Assembly (NCBI GenBank): GCA_036504095.1
Contig: DASXVS010000048.1
Span: forward strand, 171,248 to 235,247
From: Armatimonadota bacterium
GTDB lineage: Bacteria; Armatimonadota; DTGP01; JAKQQT01
Direction of reading: 5' to 3'
Length of the DNA: 64,000 nt
Under the pieces are notes generated by a model, which was not told the DNA's origin, did not search any database, and saw nothing but the letters and a program-made list of their open reading frames with translations. The first letter of the stretch is position 1. The number at the start of each line of letters is the position of its first letter. This document shows positions 1 to 10,788 of the stretch, piece by piece. The position numbers and the translations under genes are program-made.

Positions 1-216
1 GACGCCCTGGTCCACGCGATCCTGAGCGGCGGCATCGCCACCCTCATCGTGAACGATGAGGACCCGACAGTTGCCGCCACGTGGACCGGTTACACCAACA
101 CGAAGCCGCCGTTCCTGACGGTGAAGGCGGTTCAAGCCGTTCCTGAGCCGGGCAGCATTGCCCTTTTGCTCGGCGCCGCTCCCGCACTGCTGGCATTCCG
201 CCGCCGCCGCGCGTAA
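1..216 (+). CDS. PEP-CTERM sorting domain protein, C-terminal end only
   Basis: Only the last 71 codons lie in the window, so the main domain and function cannot be read. Frame 1 is open from base 1 to a TAA. The end has the tripartite PEP-CTERM layout: a VPEPGS motif, a hydrophobic stretch rich in Leu and Ala, and a terminal RRRRA cluster. In bacteria with exopolysaccharide and exosortase systems this tail directs exported proteins to an exosortase for processing at the envelope. The exosortase is not in this window. The tail identification is firm; the identity of the parent protein is unknown. Confidence 0.85.
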   Translation, partial: DALVHAILSGGIATLIVNDEDPTVAATWTGYTNTKPPFLTVKAVQAVPEPGSIALLLGAAPALLAFRRRRA

Positions 217-235
217 TTGCCTGGCGCTCCGCTCT

Positions 236-272
236 CAGCCTCCCGCCAACTGCGTTGACGGGAGGCTGCTTT
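236..272 (+). terminator. Hairpin terminator after the PEP-CTERM gene
   Basis: Arms at 237-245 and 259-267 are complementary over 9 bp with a 13-nt loop. They start about 20 nt after the stop codon, and a short T-rich stretch follows. It probably ends the upstream transcript before the ftsH promoter. Confidence 0.6.
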
Positions 273-313
273 GTATTTGGCGACGGAACAAGGCCGCGCG
301 AGGAGCAGCGCTA

Positions 314-322
314 TGCTATAAT
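314..322 (+). promoter_or_regulatory. Extended -10 promoter, probably for ftsH
   Basis: A perfect TATAAT at 317-322 is preceded by TGC (314-316), which makes an extended -10 element. No good -35 hexamer is seen 17 bp upstream, as is usual for extended -10 promoters. It predicts a start near 329 and a leader of about 80 nt before ftsH. Confidence 0.55.
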
Positions 323-397
323 TGGGTCAAGCGTTGTTTCAGATGATTGAACCACGCGGCCCGTGGTTGCGTCTTCATAGTAGAGGCGTGACTCATC

Positions 398-403
398 AGG
401 AGG
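398..403 (+). promoter_or_regulatory. Shine-Dalgarno site that decides the ftsH start
   Basis: AGGAGG lies 1 nt before an in-frame GTG at 405 but 7 nt before a TTG at 411. The spacing favours TTG 411 as the real start. Confidence 0.6.
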
Positions 404-410
404 GGTGGTA

Positions 411-2330
411 TTGAAGACGAGAAGTGGGTCGGTTCTGATTCTGGCGCTGCTATGCATCGTGGCTTATATGATGTTCAAGCAGAGCGCTGCCACCACCAGT
501 CCCAAACGCGTCAAAACGACTGAGTTTATCCAGGCGGTGACGGACGGGAAGATGCTGAAGGCTGAGATATCAGCCGATGGGAAAACCATCACGGGTTACG
601 CCAAGAATGGCGAGCCGAAGGCGATCATCACCGACGTGCCGACCTGGGAAGAAGCGCGCAAAGACATCATAAACCAGTTGCAGACACATAAGGTGCCTTG
701 GACGCAAGTGACGCCGCCGATCCAGGAGTGGATCGTCACGGCGCTCGCAACAATCCTGCCCCTGGTCCTCGTCCTGGGCCTGATGTGGCTGTTCCTGTTC
801 CGCCAGGCGCAGGCGGGCGGCAATCAGGCGATGAATTTCGGACGGAGCCGCGCGAAACGCCTCGGGGAGAACGTTCCGAAGGTCACGTTCAACGACGTGG
901 CCGGCGTTGATGAAGCCAAGCAGGAACTGGGCGAGGTTGTCGAGTTCCTGAAGAACGCCAAGAAATTCCAGGCGCTGGGCGCCAAAATCCCGAAGGGCGT
1001 GCTTTTGCTGGGGCCTCCGGGGTGTGGCAAGACGCTGCTGGCGCGCGCGGTGGCCGGAGAAGCGGGCGTTCCGTTCTTCCATATCAGCGGCTCCGACTTC
1101 GTCGAGATGTTCGTCGGTGTCGGCGCGTCACGCGTCCGCGACCTCTTTGACACGGCCAAGGCGAACCGGCCAGCGCTGGTCTTTATCGACGAGATCGACG
1201 CGGTCGGCCGCCAGCGCGGCGCCGGGCTCGGCGGCGGACACGACGAACGCGAACAGACGCTCAACCAGTTGCTGGTTGAAATGGACGGATTCGATCCCAA
1301 CGCGGGCGTGATCCTCATCGCCGCCACCAACCGGCCGGACGTGCTGGACCCCGCGCTCCTTCGCCCGGGCCGCTTCGATCGGCGCGTCACCGTTGACCTT
1401 CCCGACCAGGTGGGCCGGCTCGCCATCCTCAAAGTCCACGCGAAGGACAAGCCGCTGGCGGACGACGTGAGCCTGGAGACGCTGGCGAAGCGCACGCCGG
1501 GATTCAGTGGTGCGGATCTGGCGAACCTAGTGAATGAAGCGGCGCTCTGGGCCGCGCGCCGCGAGAAGACCCGCATCGACATGTCGGACATGGCGGAAGC
1601 CATCGAGCGCGTCGTCGCCGGTCCCCAGCGTAAGAGCCGCCTGTTGACGGACCACGACAAGGAAGTGGTCGCGTACCACGAGCTCGGCCACGCCATCGTG
1701 GGACACCTGCTGCCGGACGCCGACCCCATCCACAAGGTGACGATTCTGCCGCGCGGCATGGCGCTGGGCTACACGCTGAGCATGCCGGACGAAGACCGGT
1801 TCACAACCACGAAAAGCGAGCTGCTGGCCCGCATCACCATGTCGCTCGGCGGTCGCGTCGCCGAGGAAATGGTGTACGACGAATTCGATACGGGCGCGCA
1901 GAGCGACCTCGAAACGGCATCGGACATCGCCCGCCGGATGGTGATGGAATACGGGATGAGCGACGTCCTCGGGCCGCTGAGCCTCGGCAAACGGCACGGC
2001 AATCCGTTCCTGGGCCGCGACCTGATGGAAGAGCGGAACTACGGCGAGGAAGTCGCATCGGCCATCGACAAGGAAGTCCGCAACATCATCGACCAGTGCT
2101 ATTCCGAGGCGCGTCGCATCCTGATGGACAACCGCCAACTGATGGACAAAATGAAGGACTACCTCCTGGAACGCGAAATGCTGGAAAAGGAGGAGTTCGA
2201 GACTCTCATGGCCGGCGGCACGCTGCCGGACAAGCCGCTGGAGCCGCCGCCCGCGCCCTCCGCGCCGGCCGAACTCGAGCGCAGGGACGACCCCGTCAAG
2301 ACGCCGAGACTGCGACCGGAACCCGCATAG
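411..2330 (+). CDS. ftsH: ATP-dependent zinc metalloprotease FtsH
   Basis: This is a membrane-anchored AAA+ protease that extracts and degrades damaged membrane proteins and short-lived regulators. The 639 residues have the full FtsH order: first transmembrane helix (about 6-22), a short extracytoplasmic domain, and a second helix (about 107-130). Next come the AAA domain with Walker A GPPGCGKT (near 202), Walker B VFIDEID and the [18 protein letters not shown] region, and then the zinc site HELGH (near 424). The Cys in Walker A and the Leu in HELGH, where most FtsH have Thr and Ala, are small departures that keep the catalytic residues. The C-terminal tail is rich in Pro and Glu. Start chosen from Shine-Dalgarno spacing (TTG 411; GTG 405 is the alternative). 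It is transcribed alone between two hairpins. Confidence 0.96.
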   Translation: MKTRSGSVLILALLCIVAYMMFKQSAATTSPKRVKTTEFIQAVTDGKMLKAEISADGKTITGYAKNGEPKAIITDVPTWEEARKDIINQLQTHKVPWTQVTPPIQEWIVTALATILPLVLVLGLMWLFLFRQAQAGGNQAMNFGRSRAKRLGENVPKVTFNDVAGVDEAKQELGEVVEFLKNAKKFQALGAKIPKGVLLLGPPGCGKTLLARAVAGEAGVPFFHISGSDFVEMFVGVGASRVRDLFDTAKANRPALVFIDEIDAVGRQRGAGLGGGHDEREQTLNQLLVEMDGFDPNAGVILIAATNRPDVLDPALLRPGRFDRRVTVDLPDQVGRLAILKVHAKDKPLADDVSLETLAKRTPGFSGADLANLVNEAALWAARREKTRIDMSDMAEAIERVVAGPQRKSRLLTDHDKEVVAYHELGHAIVGHLLPDADPIHKVTILPRGMALGYTLSMPDEDRFTTTKSELLARITMSLGGRVAEEMVYDEFDTGAQSDLETASDIARRMVMEYGMSDVLGPLSLGKRHGNPFLGRDLMEERNYGEEVASAIDKEVRNIIDQCYSEARRILMDNRQLMDKMKDYLLEREMLEKEEFETLMAGGTLPDKPLEPPPAPSAPAELERRDDPVKTPRLRPEPA

Positions 2331-2344
2331 CGGAGCTGGAAATC

Positions 2345-2393
2345 GGGGGCGAAGCCGGGGCGAACCATTCGCCACGGCTTCGCCCCTCCCTTT
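2345..2393 (+). terminator. Hairpin terminator after ftsH
   Basis: Arms at about 2346-2356 and 2376-2386 pair over about 11 bp, with an inner stem in the loop, and are followed by a short TTT. It lies 15 nt after the ftsH stop. Confidence 0.55.
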
Positions 2394-2425
2394 AGTCCCG
2401 CGCCGGCGCCGCCACTTCACACGCA

Positions 2426-3301
2426 ATGACGCCTATCTTCCAGAGTGCCCCCAACTTTTCCGAAGGACGCGAAGCCGAAACGCTGCGACGCTTGCGAGAT
2501 GCGGCGCGCGTCCCGGGCGCCGCTCTTTGCGATTTCTCGGCCGACATCGATCACAATCGCTGCGTCGCGACGCTGGTGGGAGATGCGGCGGGCCTCGAAC
2601 GTGCCGCGGTGGAAATGGCGCGCGTGGCCGTTGAGCGCATTGACCTGCGGGCGCACGAGGGCCGGCACCCTTTCGTCGGGGCGCTGGACGTGCTGCCGTT
2701 CATCCCGCTCCGCGACGCGACTATGGACGATGCGGTGCGCCTGGCGCATACGACCGGCGCGCGCATCGCGGGCGAACTGAGCCTTCCGGTCTACTATTAC
2801 GCGGCCGCGTCGCCCGAAAACACCTCGCTCCCGGCGCTTCGGAAAGGTGGGCTGGCCGGCCTCGCGGGGCGGATGCGATATTCCCCGCCGGACGAAGGCC
2901 CCGCGGAACCGCACCCGACGGCCGGCGTTGCCATCGTCGGCGCGCGCGAACCGTTGATCGCGTACAACGTGAACCTGGCGTCGAACGACGTGCGGATCGC
3001 GGTGGCTATTGCCAAACGGATTCGCGAGTCCGGCGGCGGCCTGCCCGGCGTCCGCGCTCTGGGGATATTCCTCGCGTCGCGCGATCAGGCGCAGGTGAGC
3101 GTAAATATCACCGACACCCGCGCGGTGAGCATGGCGGACGTGTTCGACGTTGTCCGCGCTCTTGCCACCGCTCAGGGCGTGCATGTCGCGGGGGCCGAAC
3201 TCATCGGAGGGATATCGAACGAGAACCTGCTTCGGAATGCGGGGCGTGACTTCGGGTGCGTGGTTGAGCCAAACCGGATTCTGGACAACTGGCTGCCTTG
3301 A
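2426..3301 (+). CDS. Glutamate formimidoyltransferase (FtcD N-terminal type)
   Basis: This protein is predicted to move the formimino group from formiminoglutamate to tetrahydrofolate, the last step of one histidine degradation route. The 291 residues match the two-subdomain formiminotransferase fold. There is a start CVPNFSEGR-like segment (SAPNFSEGREAE), the active-site region AHEGRHPFVGALDVLPFIP with the catalytic-type His, and a C-terminal subdomain with VNITD. The cyclodeaminase domain of bifunctional FtcD is absent, as in many bacterial stand-alone forms. No hut genes are adjacent, so the pathway role is inferred from family membership. It lies between ftsH and guaB on the same strand, each with its own spacing. 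Confidence 0.9.
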   Translation: MTPIFQSAPNFSEGREAETLRRLRDAARVPGAALCDFSADIDHNRCVATLVGDAAGLERAAVEMARVAVERIDLRAHEGRHPFVGALDVLPFIPLRDATMDDAVRLAHTTGARIAGELSLPVYYYAAASPENTSLPALRKGGLAGLAGRMRYSPPDEGPAEPHPTAGVAIVGAREPLIAYNVNLASNDVRIAVAIAKRIRESGGGLPGVRALGIFLASRDQAQVSVNITDTRAVSMADVFDVVRALATAQGVHVAGAELIGGISNENLLRNAGRDFGCVVEPNRILDNWLP

Positions 3302-3406
3302 CAGGAGGCGGGCGCTACCCGGCCTTTCCGGCGCCGATCCTTCATCGTGTCCTCCGTCTGTGCTAAACTAACGCATAATCAAGCACATTAGGTAAGGAAG
3401 TAGAGT

Positions 3407-4873
<1,467 letters not shown>

Positions 4874-4920
4874 GGGCAACCGGCCTTGAGGCGTTGCCTG
4901 AATGGGCCACAACGATTCTA

Positions 4921-4958
4921 AAGCAGTAAGGCCGGCGTTGTACCGGTCTTACTGCTTT
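4921..4958 (+). terminator. Strong hairpin terminator after guaB
   Basis: A 15-bp stem (4921-4935 with 4943-4957, one G-T pair) with a 7-nt loop is followed by a short T run. It starts 47 nt after the guaB stop. Confidence 0.8.
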
Positions 4959-5296
4959 GATCATCCGGGTATCGCCTTCCGGGTGCGTGTCAGGAGAGTT
5001 TACCCCATCGGCTTCAGCCGATGGGGACCAAGGTGACCGGATACGCACCACTATCTTGCGACGCACCCCAGCCTAGGTCAGGCGTCCCAGCCACGGAATC
5101 CCGATCCGATCGTCAATGGACGGCCCTCCCCGCCAACGGATACCGATTGGCCTGCCCCATTCCCACCGAGCGGTCCACCGAGGGTGGCGGGCAAGCACAA
5201 AATCCCCAGGCCGTTCCCGAATTCGGCCAATTGTGATACGATCTGGTACAATATCTGGTGAACTAATACGAGACTCGCCGTTGACTGGAGACTGAT
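4959..5296. other. Intergenic region with a palindromic GGCTTCAGCC element
   Basis: There is no convincing gene here. The main feature is a perfect 10-bp palindrome at 5003-5012/5017-5026 with a TTCA loop, built on the core GGCTTCAGCC. The rest looks like ordinary spacer before the beta-helix gene. A TACAAT at 5247-5252 is a possible -10 element for that gene, but no -35 fits at the right distance. Confidence 0.5.
5003..5026. repeat. REP-like palindrome (GGCTTCAGCC core)
   Basis: A perfect 10-bp inverted repeat with a 4-nt loop. The same GGCTTCAGCC core appears at 61611-61620 next to the 38-bp repeats near the right end, which suggests a dispersed extragenic palindrome family. It lies about 45 nt beyond the guaB terminator. 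Confidence 0.5.
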
Positions 5297-8032
5297 ATGC
5301 ACATCGTCACCCGTTTCACCCTGCCCCTCGTAGCTGCCGCCGCCCTCTGCGCGCCAGCGAACTCCGCGATCCTCCGCGTCAAGGCGGACGCTCCCGGCCC
5401 CACCCACACCGGCGCCTCATGGGCGACGGCTTTCCTCAAGGTTCAAGACGCTGTCACGGCGGCGCAAGCCGGCGATGAGGTGTGGGTGGCGGCGGGAACG
5501 TACGCCGAAAACATCAAGATCGCCGCCGCCACGCCGGTATCGTTATACGGCGGGTTTACCGGAACCGAGACGGCCCGCGGACAACGCACCCTCCCGGCAT
5601 CTGACACGGTCCTCGACGGTGGTGGCGTGGGAACGGTGATCGCCATTCGCGCGGCGGGCGTAACAGTGGACAGATTTACGATCCGGCATGGAAGTGGCAA
5701 TCCACTCTTCTCGGGAAATCCGGACCTCCTGGAGTTACAGGGCTCCGGCATCGCCTGTATGGGCGCGAGCCTTACCATTTCGCACAACATCGTCACGGGG
5801 AATTTCGCGCACGGCGGCGACATGGGAGGCCTTCCCCTGAGCGCGGGCAGCGGAGGCGGCATCTATTGCACCGGAGCCAATCCGCTCATCGATTCCAACG
5901 TCATCTCCGGCAATCAGGCGTTCGGGATCAGCAGCATTAACTACAGTTGGCCCGGCTATTTCGTATCCGCTTCGGGCGCCGGGATATACGCGGACGGCGG
6001 CGGCGCCGTGATTCGGGGAAACACGATCACGGACAACTCCATAGCTTTCTCCAAGGAGGAGCCGCCGGTTGAGGCGGGCAACGGCTTCACGGACGGGTTC
6101 CAGGCATACGGCGGCGGAATTTCCTGCGCTCAGGCTACCATCGTCAAGAACGTCATCGCCCGCAACTCCGTCACCGCCATCAGTTGGAGCCGGACAACGC
6201 GCGGGGCTATTCAAGGCACGGGCTCTGCCGGTGGCGGAGGAATCTATGCCACGGGCGCGTGCACGATCATCGGCAACTTGATCTATGGCAACTCCCTTAC
6301 CGCGAACTCCGCATCATACGGTGGTGGCGTTAACTGCCTCACAGCCTCCGTACTTACGAATAACACGATCACCGGCAATACCAGGTCGTTCAGCAGTGGG
6401 CAGTCCAGCGAAGAGAACAACGTCATGGCGGACGGGACTCAAACCAACAACATCATCGGAGTCTGGACCGATCCCCTCTTCGTGAATCCCGCATCTGGCG
6501 ACTACCACCTGAAGCCGGGGTCTCCGATGATAGACGCCGGTGACGATTCGGTGGTTCAACCCGGCGACACCGACCTCGATGGTATGCCGCGCATTCGGGG
6601 CGCACACGTGGATATGGGTTGTTACGAGGCGCCGACCTCCCTCCGCGTTAAGTGGGATGCACCCGGCCCGGCTCACGATGGCAAGACCTGGGCAACCGCC
6701 TACCTGAAGGTCCAGGATGCCGCATCCGCCGTTAGTCCAGGCGACGAAGTCTGGGTGGCGGCGGGAACGTACTTCGAAAACGTCCTCATGACCGGCGCCG
6801 CATCGATATCCCTCTACGGCGGGTTCGCCGGGACCGAGGGCAGCCGCAGCGAACGCGAAACCTCGATCAACCCGACGGTTCTGGATGGGTACAGATGGAG
6901 AACCGTTCTAACCATCCCGGCCGGCGCGGACGGCGTCACAGTTGATGGTTTCACGATTCAGAACGGCGGCGCACCGTTCTACGGCGGCATCTTTTTCAAT
7001 GGGAACCCGCGCAGCGGCGGCATTCAGTGCGTGGGAAACAACGCCGTCATCCAGAACAACGTCATTCGGAATAACTACGGGCTTCTGGGCGGCTCCGGGA
7101 CCGCGGGGGGGCAAGTGAGTTTCGTCGGCTCGGGCGGCGGTGTGAGGGTGATGGGAAATGGCGTGATTCTGCGCGGAAACATCATCGCGGACAATTCCGT
7201 GTATATGGACATCTCGAACCGGCATATCATCGGCAGCCACGTTTCCGCCTTCGGCGACGGGGGTGGAGTAAGCATCTCGGGGACCAACGCGCGCGTGATA
7301 CGCAACGTCATCACCGGGAACTCGGTGTACGCAAACGCCACGGATAGCGAATACGGTTTCCTCACGGGATACGCATCAGGCGGTGGTATTGCGGCTCACT
7401 CGGATGCTGTCCTCACCGGCAACGTCATCGCGCGCAACACGGTTTTCGGGACTGCCCTCGGCGACAGCGGGGGGATAATCGGTGGGGCCACCCTGGCCAA
7501 CAATACGATTGTCAGCAATTCCGCCAGCGCTGAAAACGCCGCCGACGCGCACGCCGGCGGAGTAAACACAGGGGGGCTGGTGAAGAACAACATCTTCGCA
7601 TATAACGTCCCGCTCGAATCGCTCACAGCGGAGAGCGCCTCTTTCAACGATGCTTTCGGAGAAGCGCCCATAGCCAGCGCAACGAACCTCGCGCTCGACC
7701 CGCAGTTCGTCAACGCCGGCAGCGGGAACTACCACCTTCTGCCAGGCTCGCCATGCATTGACGCGGGTGACAATTCTATCGTTGCGGCGGGCGACACGGA
7801 CCTGGACGGCAGACCGCGCATTATCGGCGGTCACGTCGATATCGGCGCTTACGAGACGCCGAGAACTCCGCTAATGCTGGATGCGGCCCGCGCCCTGGAA
7901 ATTGCGGCGGGGCTTTCGGCGCCGGTGGCCGGCGAGGTTGCCCGTTTGGACGTGGTCGCGGGAGATTCCGCGGGCAAGGTGGATATGAGGGACGCGGCAG
8001 CGCTCTTACGGATGGCCAATGGGCTGAATTGA
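5297..8032 (+). CDS. Secreted right-handed beta-helix protein with internal duplication and dockerin-like end
   Basis: The 911 residues start with a signal peptide (about 1-23, cut near NSA). Two copies of one module follow. Each opens with RVK-DAPGP...WATA-LKVQDA, DEVWVAAGTY, SLYGGF-GTE, then beta-helix rungs rich in N-x-I-x-x-N, and ends with FVN...GSGNYHL-PGSP-IDAGD and D-DLDG-PRI-G-HVD-G-YE. That last block resembles the choice-of-anchor Q type module. The final 50 residues (LDVVAGDSAGKVDMRDA, MANGL) resemble half a type I dockerin with one calcium loop. Proteins like this are usually surface adhesins or polysaccharide lyases, but no catalytic site is recognised. The 3' end overlaps the convergent signalling gene by 27 bp. 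Start: ATG with a signal peptide directly after it. Confidence 0.88.
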   Translation: MHIVTRFTLPLVAAAALCAPANSAILRVKADAPGPTHTGASWATAFLKVQDAVTAAQAGDEVWVAAGTYAENIKIAAATPVSLYGGFTGTETARGQRTLPASDTVLDGGGVGTVIAIRAAGVTVDRFTIRHGSGNPLFSGNPDLLELQGSGIACMGASLTISHNIVTGNFAHGGDMGGLPLSAGSGGGIYCTGANPLIDSNVISGNQAFGISSINYSWPGYFVSASGAGIYADGGGAVIRGNTITDNSIAFSKEEPPVEAGNGFTDGFQAYGGGISCAQATIVKNVIARNSVTAISWSRTTRGAIQGTGSAGGGGIYATGACTIIGNLIYGNSLTANSASYGGGVNCLTASVLTNNTITGNTRSFSSGQSSEENNVMADGTQTNNIIGVWTDPLFVNPASGDYHLKPGSPMIDAGDDSVVQPGDTDLDGMPRIRGAHVDMGCYEAPTSLRVKWDAPGPAHDGKTWATAYLKVQDAASAVSPGDEVWVAAGTYFENVLMTGAASISLYGGFAGTEGSRSERETSINPTVLDGYRWRTVLTIPAGADGVTVDGFTIQNGGAPFYGGIFFNGNPRSGGIQCVGNNAVIQNNVIRNNYGLLGGSGTAGGQVSFVGSGGGVRVMGNGVILRGNIIADNSVYMDISNRHIIGSHVSAFGDGGGVSISGTNARVIRNVITGNSVYANATDSEYGFLTGYASGGGIAAHSDAVLTGNVIARNTVFGTALGDSGGIIGGATLANNTIVSNSASAENAADAHAGGVNTGGLVKNNIFAYNVPLESLTAESASFNDAFGEAPIASATNLALDPQFVNAGSGNYHLLPGSPCIDAGDNSIVAAGDTDLDGRPRIIGGHVDIGAYETPRTPLMLDAARALEIAAGLSAPVAGEVARLDVVAGDSAGKVDMRDAAALLRMANGLN

Positions 8033-10603
8033 AGGCGGCCGGAAGCGCTCGAGGGATCGATTAGGCGCACCAGACGATCGCCCGTGGCGGAGCGCCCAGA
8101 CGCGGTTGAACACCTCCACCATCCGAGGGTCCCACTGCGTGCCGGCGCCCTGCTGGAGCACCTGAAGGGCCTGCTCCGCGGTCATCGCGCGGCGATACGG
8201 ACGGTGGTCGGTGATGGCACAATATGCGTCGGCCACGGCCACGAGACGGGCCGCGACAGGGATGTCATCGCCTGAGATCCGCCCGGGATAGCCCTTGCCG
8301 TCCCACCGTTCGTGGTGGAAGTGGGCAGCGTCCGCCAGCATCGCCGGCGCTTCGGTCGCCCTCACCAGCAGAGCGCCGAGTTCGGTATGGCGCTCCATCG
8401 CCTCGAACTCATCCTGGCTCAGTTTGCCCGGTTTGCGGAGGCTGAACTCGGCGACGCCAATCTTGCCCACGTTGTAGACGAGGGCGGCGGCACGGAGGAT
8501 GGTGATCTCCGCCGGCGGCCAGCCGAGTTCGGCCGCCATCGCGACGGCGTAGCCGGCGACCTCCTCGGCGTGCCTCCGCGTATAGCGATCGCGGTTGTCC
8601 ACCGCGCACACCAACGCATCCAGCGTCGCAAATCCGGCGATCTCGTCCAGGCCCGCGCGGATATCCCCCAGGCCGCAGTGCGTTCCCCTTCGGCGCTTCG
8701 CGGCGTAGAGGTTCGCATCCGCGTGGCTGAGAAGGCCGGAGGCGCTGAGCGCGTCATCGGGATAGGCTGCCACGCCACACGACATGCGCAGGGGAACATC
8801 CTCGCCGTTATGGAGGAATCCGTCGGTATCGAGCGTCTGCCGGATTCGATCGACAATGCTTTCGGCAACGGGCGCATCCGCCCCCGGGAGAACCGCCGCG
8901 AACTCGTCTCCGCCATAGCGGGCCAGCAGGTCGAACTCGCGGGTGTTTCTTTTCAGCACTCGCGCAACGTGCCGCAGGACCTCATCGCCGACCGGATGGC
9001 CGAACGCGTCGTTGAATATCTTGAAATCATCAAGGTCCATCATCAGCACCGCGAGCGGCTTGCCGTCGCGCTGAGCCCGGGCGATTTCGTGGCCCAGTCT
9101 CGCCTGGATAACCTTGTTGTTCAACAGACCGGTCACCGGGTCCGTTTCCGCGGCCTCCTCCATGGCTGCGTGCAGGCGCGCGTTCCGCAGCGCAGACGCC
9201 AGTTCGGCGGCCACAGACCTGGCGAGGGCTTGCTCCGTCCCCGTGAACGGGTCCGGCGTTCTCCAGAGCACCAGCCAGCTCAATGAGCCATCGTCGTGCG
9301 AAATCCTGCCGATAACCACCTGCAGCCGGGATGCCTCCGCGCCCGGCAGGTCGCTCCCGTTGCGCTGGAAATAACGCACACGTTCGCGTACGGAACCGCT
9401 GGGCTGCCTTCCCGTCACGAACGTCGGGACCTCGTCGAGGCCGGTCCACACTCCGGCGCCGTCCGCATCAAGCGCGCGGAGAGCGCCTTCGCAGCAGATC
9501 CGTACCGCGTCTGGTTCGCGAAGTGTTGACTGCGCGGCGGCCGTCAGTGCCTGCAAGGTCTCGAGATGACGCGTTCGCTCCTCCACGATGGCTTCCAGTC
9601 CTTCGTTGAACTGCGCCAGCCGTTCCTGAATCGCCTGGTTCTCTCGGAGGACACGGCTGCTTGCGCTCAATGCGATCGCCTGCCGCAAAAGGTACAGGCC
9701 GATGAGCACCGAGCATGCCGCGAGCGTCGGCGCACCGAACAGCATGTCCTTGGTATAGTCGGACGCGAGGAGCGCGACCCCCGCGGCGAGGGGCGCCACG
9801 AGCACGGCAAGGTTCCATGCGCTGCCGGCGGCAACACGTTCGTGTGTCTCGGGAACACCGGTTTCGGGCGCCCACATCGCGCCGAGGGCGATCAGGAACG
9901 GCGCGGCGATCCAGAAGAGGTCCACGGGGAGCCCCGTGGAATGGCGCCCCCACAGATGGGTGATCGCGAACAGGGCGTCGCCGGTGATGAAGGCGATGCC
10001 GCCGAATGCCACAAAGACCGCCGACTTCAGCGCGCCGTCCCTGTCGCCGGCTCCCTGCAAGATCATCACGCAGGAGAGAAACAGCGCCAGATCGAGCAGG
10101 CTGAATACCACGATGGCGACAGCGGCAGACGGGCTGAGCGATCGATGCGGGAGGAAGACAAGCGACACCGCCATGGCGCTTGAGAGCGTGATGACTGTGA
10201 AATCCAGGGAATTTCGCCCGCTCGCCAAACTGGTCCGCTGAGCCAGGGTTCCCATACCGAGGCACAGAAAGACGACGCCCAGCCCGGACGCAATGGTGCC
10301 GGGAAGGGGGATCTCGCCCGCAGCGGCATGCGGGCTCTGGAGCGCTGACAGAGCGGCGCCGATTGCAGCCATGGAACACCCGGCCGACAACAGGCCCCAG
10401 CCGACAGTGCCTGGCTCCCCGACCTTGCGCCATCGCCGGAACACTTTCGCGCACCACCATGCAGCGAAGGCCGCACCAGGCATCTGGGTCGCAAATGAGA
10501 CGGCCTCGCGGGCCTGCGGCGAGATGAGCAGCGTCGCCGCGGCATAGACGAGCGCGCACATCGCCACCGATACGGCGATGCGCCCCGTTTCCCGCCTGAC
10601 CAT
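8006..10603 (-). CDS. Membrane GGDEF / HD-GYP cyclic-di-GMP signalling protein (HD pair degenerate)
   Basis: In order: about 8 hydrophobic helices (first ~300 residues), a coiled segment, a GAF-like region (about 360-490), a GGDEF domain with intact YGGDEF and an upstream RxxD inhibitory site (REFD), and a C-terminal HD-GYP domain. GGDEF makes cyclic di-GMP; HD-GYP normally breaks it down. Here the HD-GYP domain keeps the first His (YTRRHAEE), RHTELG, HHERWDGKGYPG and VADAYCAITDHRPYR. The name-giving HD pair, expected in a ...LLHDIGKIG-like site, reads YN (ALVYNVGKIGV; bases 8471-8476), so phosphodiesterase activity is doubtful. Start at ATG 10603. A GTG at 10609 has a GGAG site 5 nt away and is equally possible. 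The open frame continues upstream, but that part overlaps the divergent gene and is not protein-like. Confidence 0.9.
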   Translation of the reverse strand: MVRRETGRIAVSVAMCALVYAAATLLISPQAREAVSFATQMPGAAFAAWWCAKVFRRWRKVGEPGTVGWGLLSAGCSMAAIGAALSALQSPHAAAGEIPLPGTIASGLGVVFLCLGMGTLAQRTSLASGRNSLDFTVITLSSAMAVSLVFLPHRSLSPSAAVAIVVFSLLDLALFLSCVMILQGAGDRDGALKSAVFVAFGGIAFITGDALFAITHLWGRHSTGLPVDLFWIAAPFLIALGAMWAPETGVPETHERVAAGSAWNLAVLVAPLAAGVALLASDYTKDMLFGAPTLAACSVLIGLYLLRQAIALSASSRVLRENQAIQERLAQFNEGLEAIVEERTRHLETLQALTAAAQSTLREPDAVRICCEGALRALDADGAGVWTGLDEVPTFVTGRQPSGSVRERVRYFQRNGSDLPGAEASRLQVVIGRISHDDGSLSWLVLWRTPDPFTGTEQALARSVAAELASALRNARLHAAMEEAAETDPVTGLLNNKVIQARLGHEIARAQRDGKPLAVLMMDLDDFKIFNDAFGHPVGDEVLRHVARVLKRNTREFDLLARYGGDEFAAVLPGADAPVAESIVDRIRQTLDTDGFLHNGEDVPLRMSCGVAAYPDDALSASGLLSHADANLYAAKRRRGTHCGLGDIRAGLDEIAGFATLDALVCAVDNRDRYTRRHAEEVAGYAVAMAAELGWPPAEITILRAAALVYNVGKIGVAEFSLRKPGKLSQDEFEAMERHTELGALLVRATEAPAMLADAAHFHHERWDGKGYPGRISGDDIPVAARLVAVADAYCAITDHRPYRRAMTAEQALQVLQQGAGTQWDPRMVEVFNRVWALRHGRSSGAPNRSLERFRPPSIQPIGHP

Positions 10604-10788
10604 CCTCACTTCAACTCCCGACACCGGTATACTGCCTCCAATACGAATGACGCGGCACGGCGATCCGATCGAACGCGCCCGAGTGCTATTTCCATGCATC
10701 ACAATACCATCGACAATCCGGGCCGTTCGGTTAACCTCGGGATCGGTGCGAGCGCAGTTGCTTTGGCGGCTATGATGACTACAGCACC

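Noticed and set aside
3302..3406. Purine riboswitch ahead of guaB
   Set aside because: Only 105 nt, with no recognisable purine-riboswitch core; a CATAAT near 3374 could be a -10 element but no -35 supports it.
8312..9286. Long plus-strand open frame (324 codons)
   Set aside because: It is the complement shadow of the GGDEF/HD-GYP gene, which has clear motifs on the minus strand; the translated product is Arg-rich with no domain.
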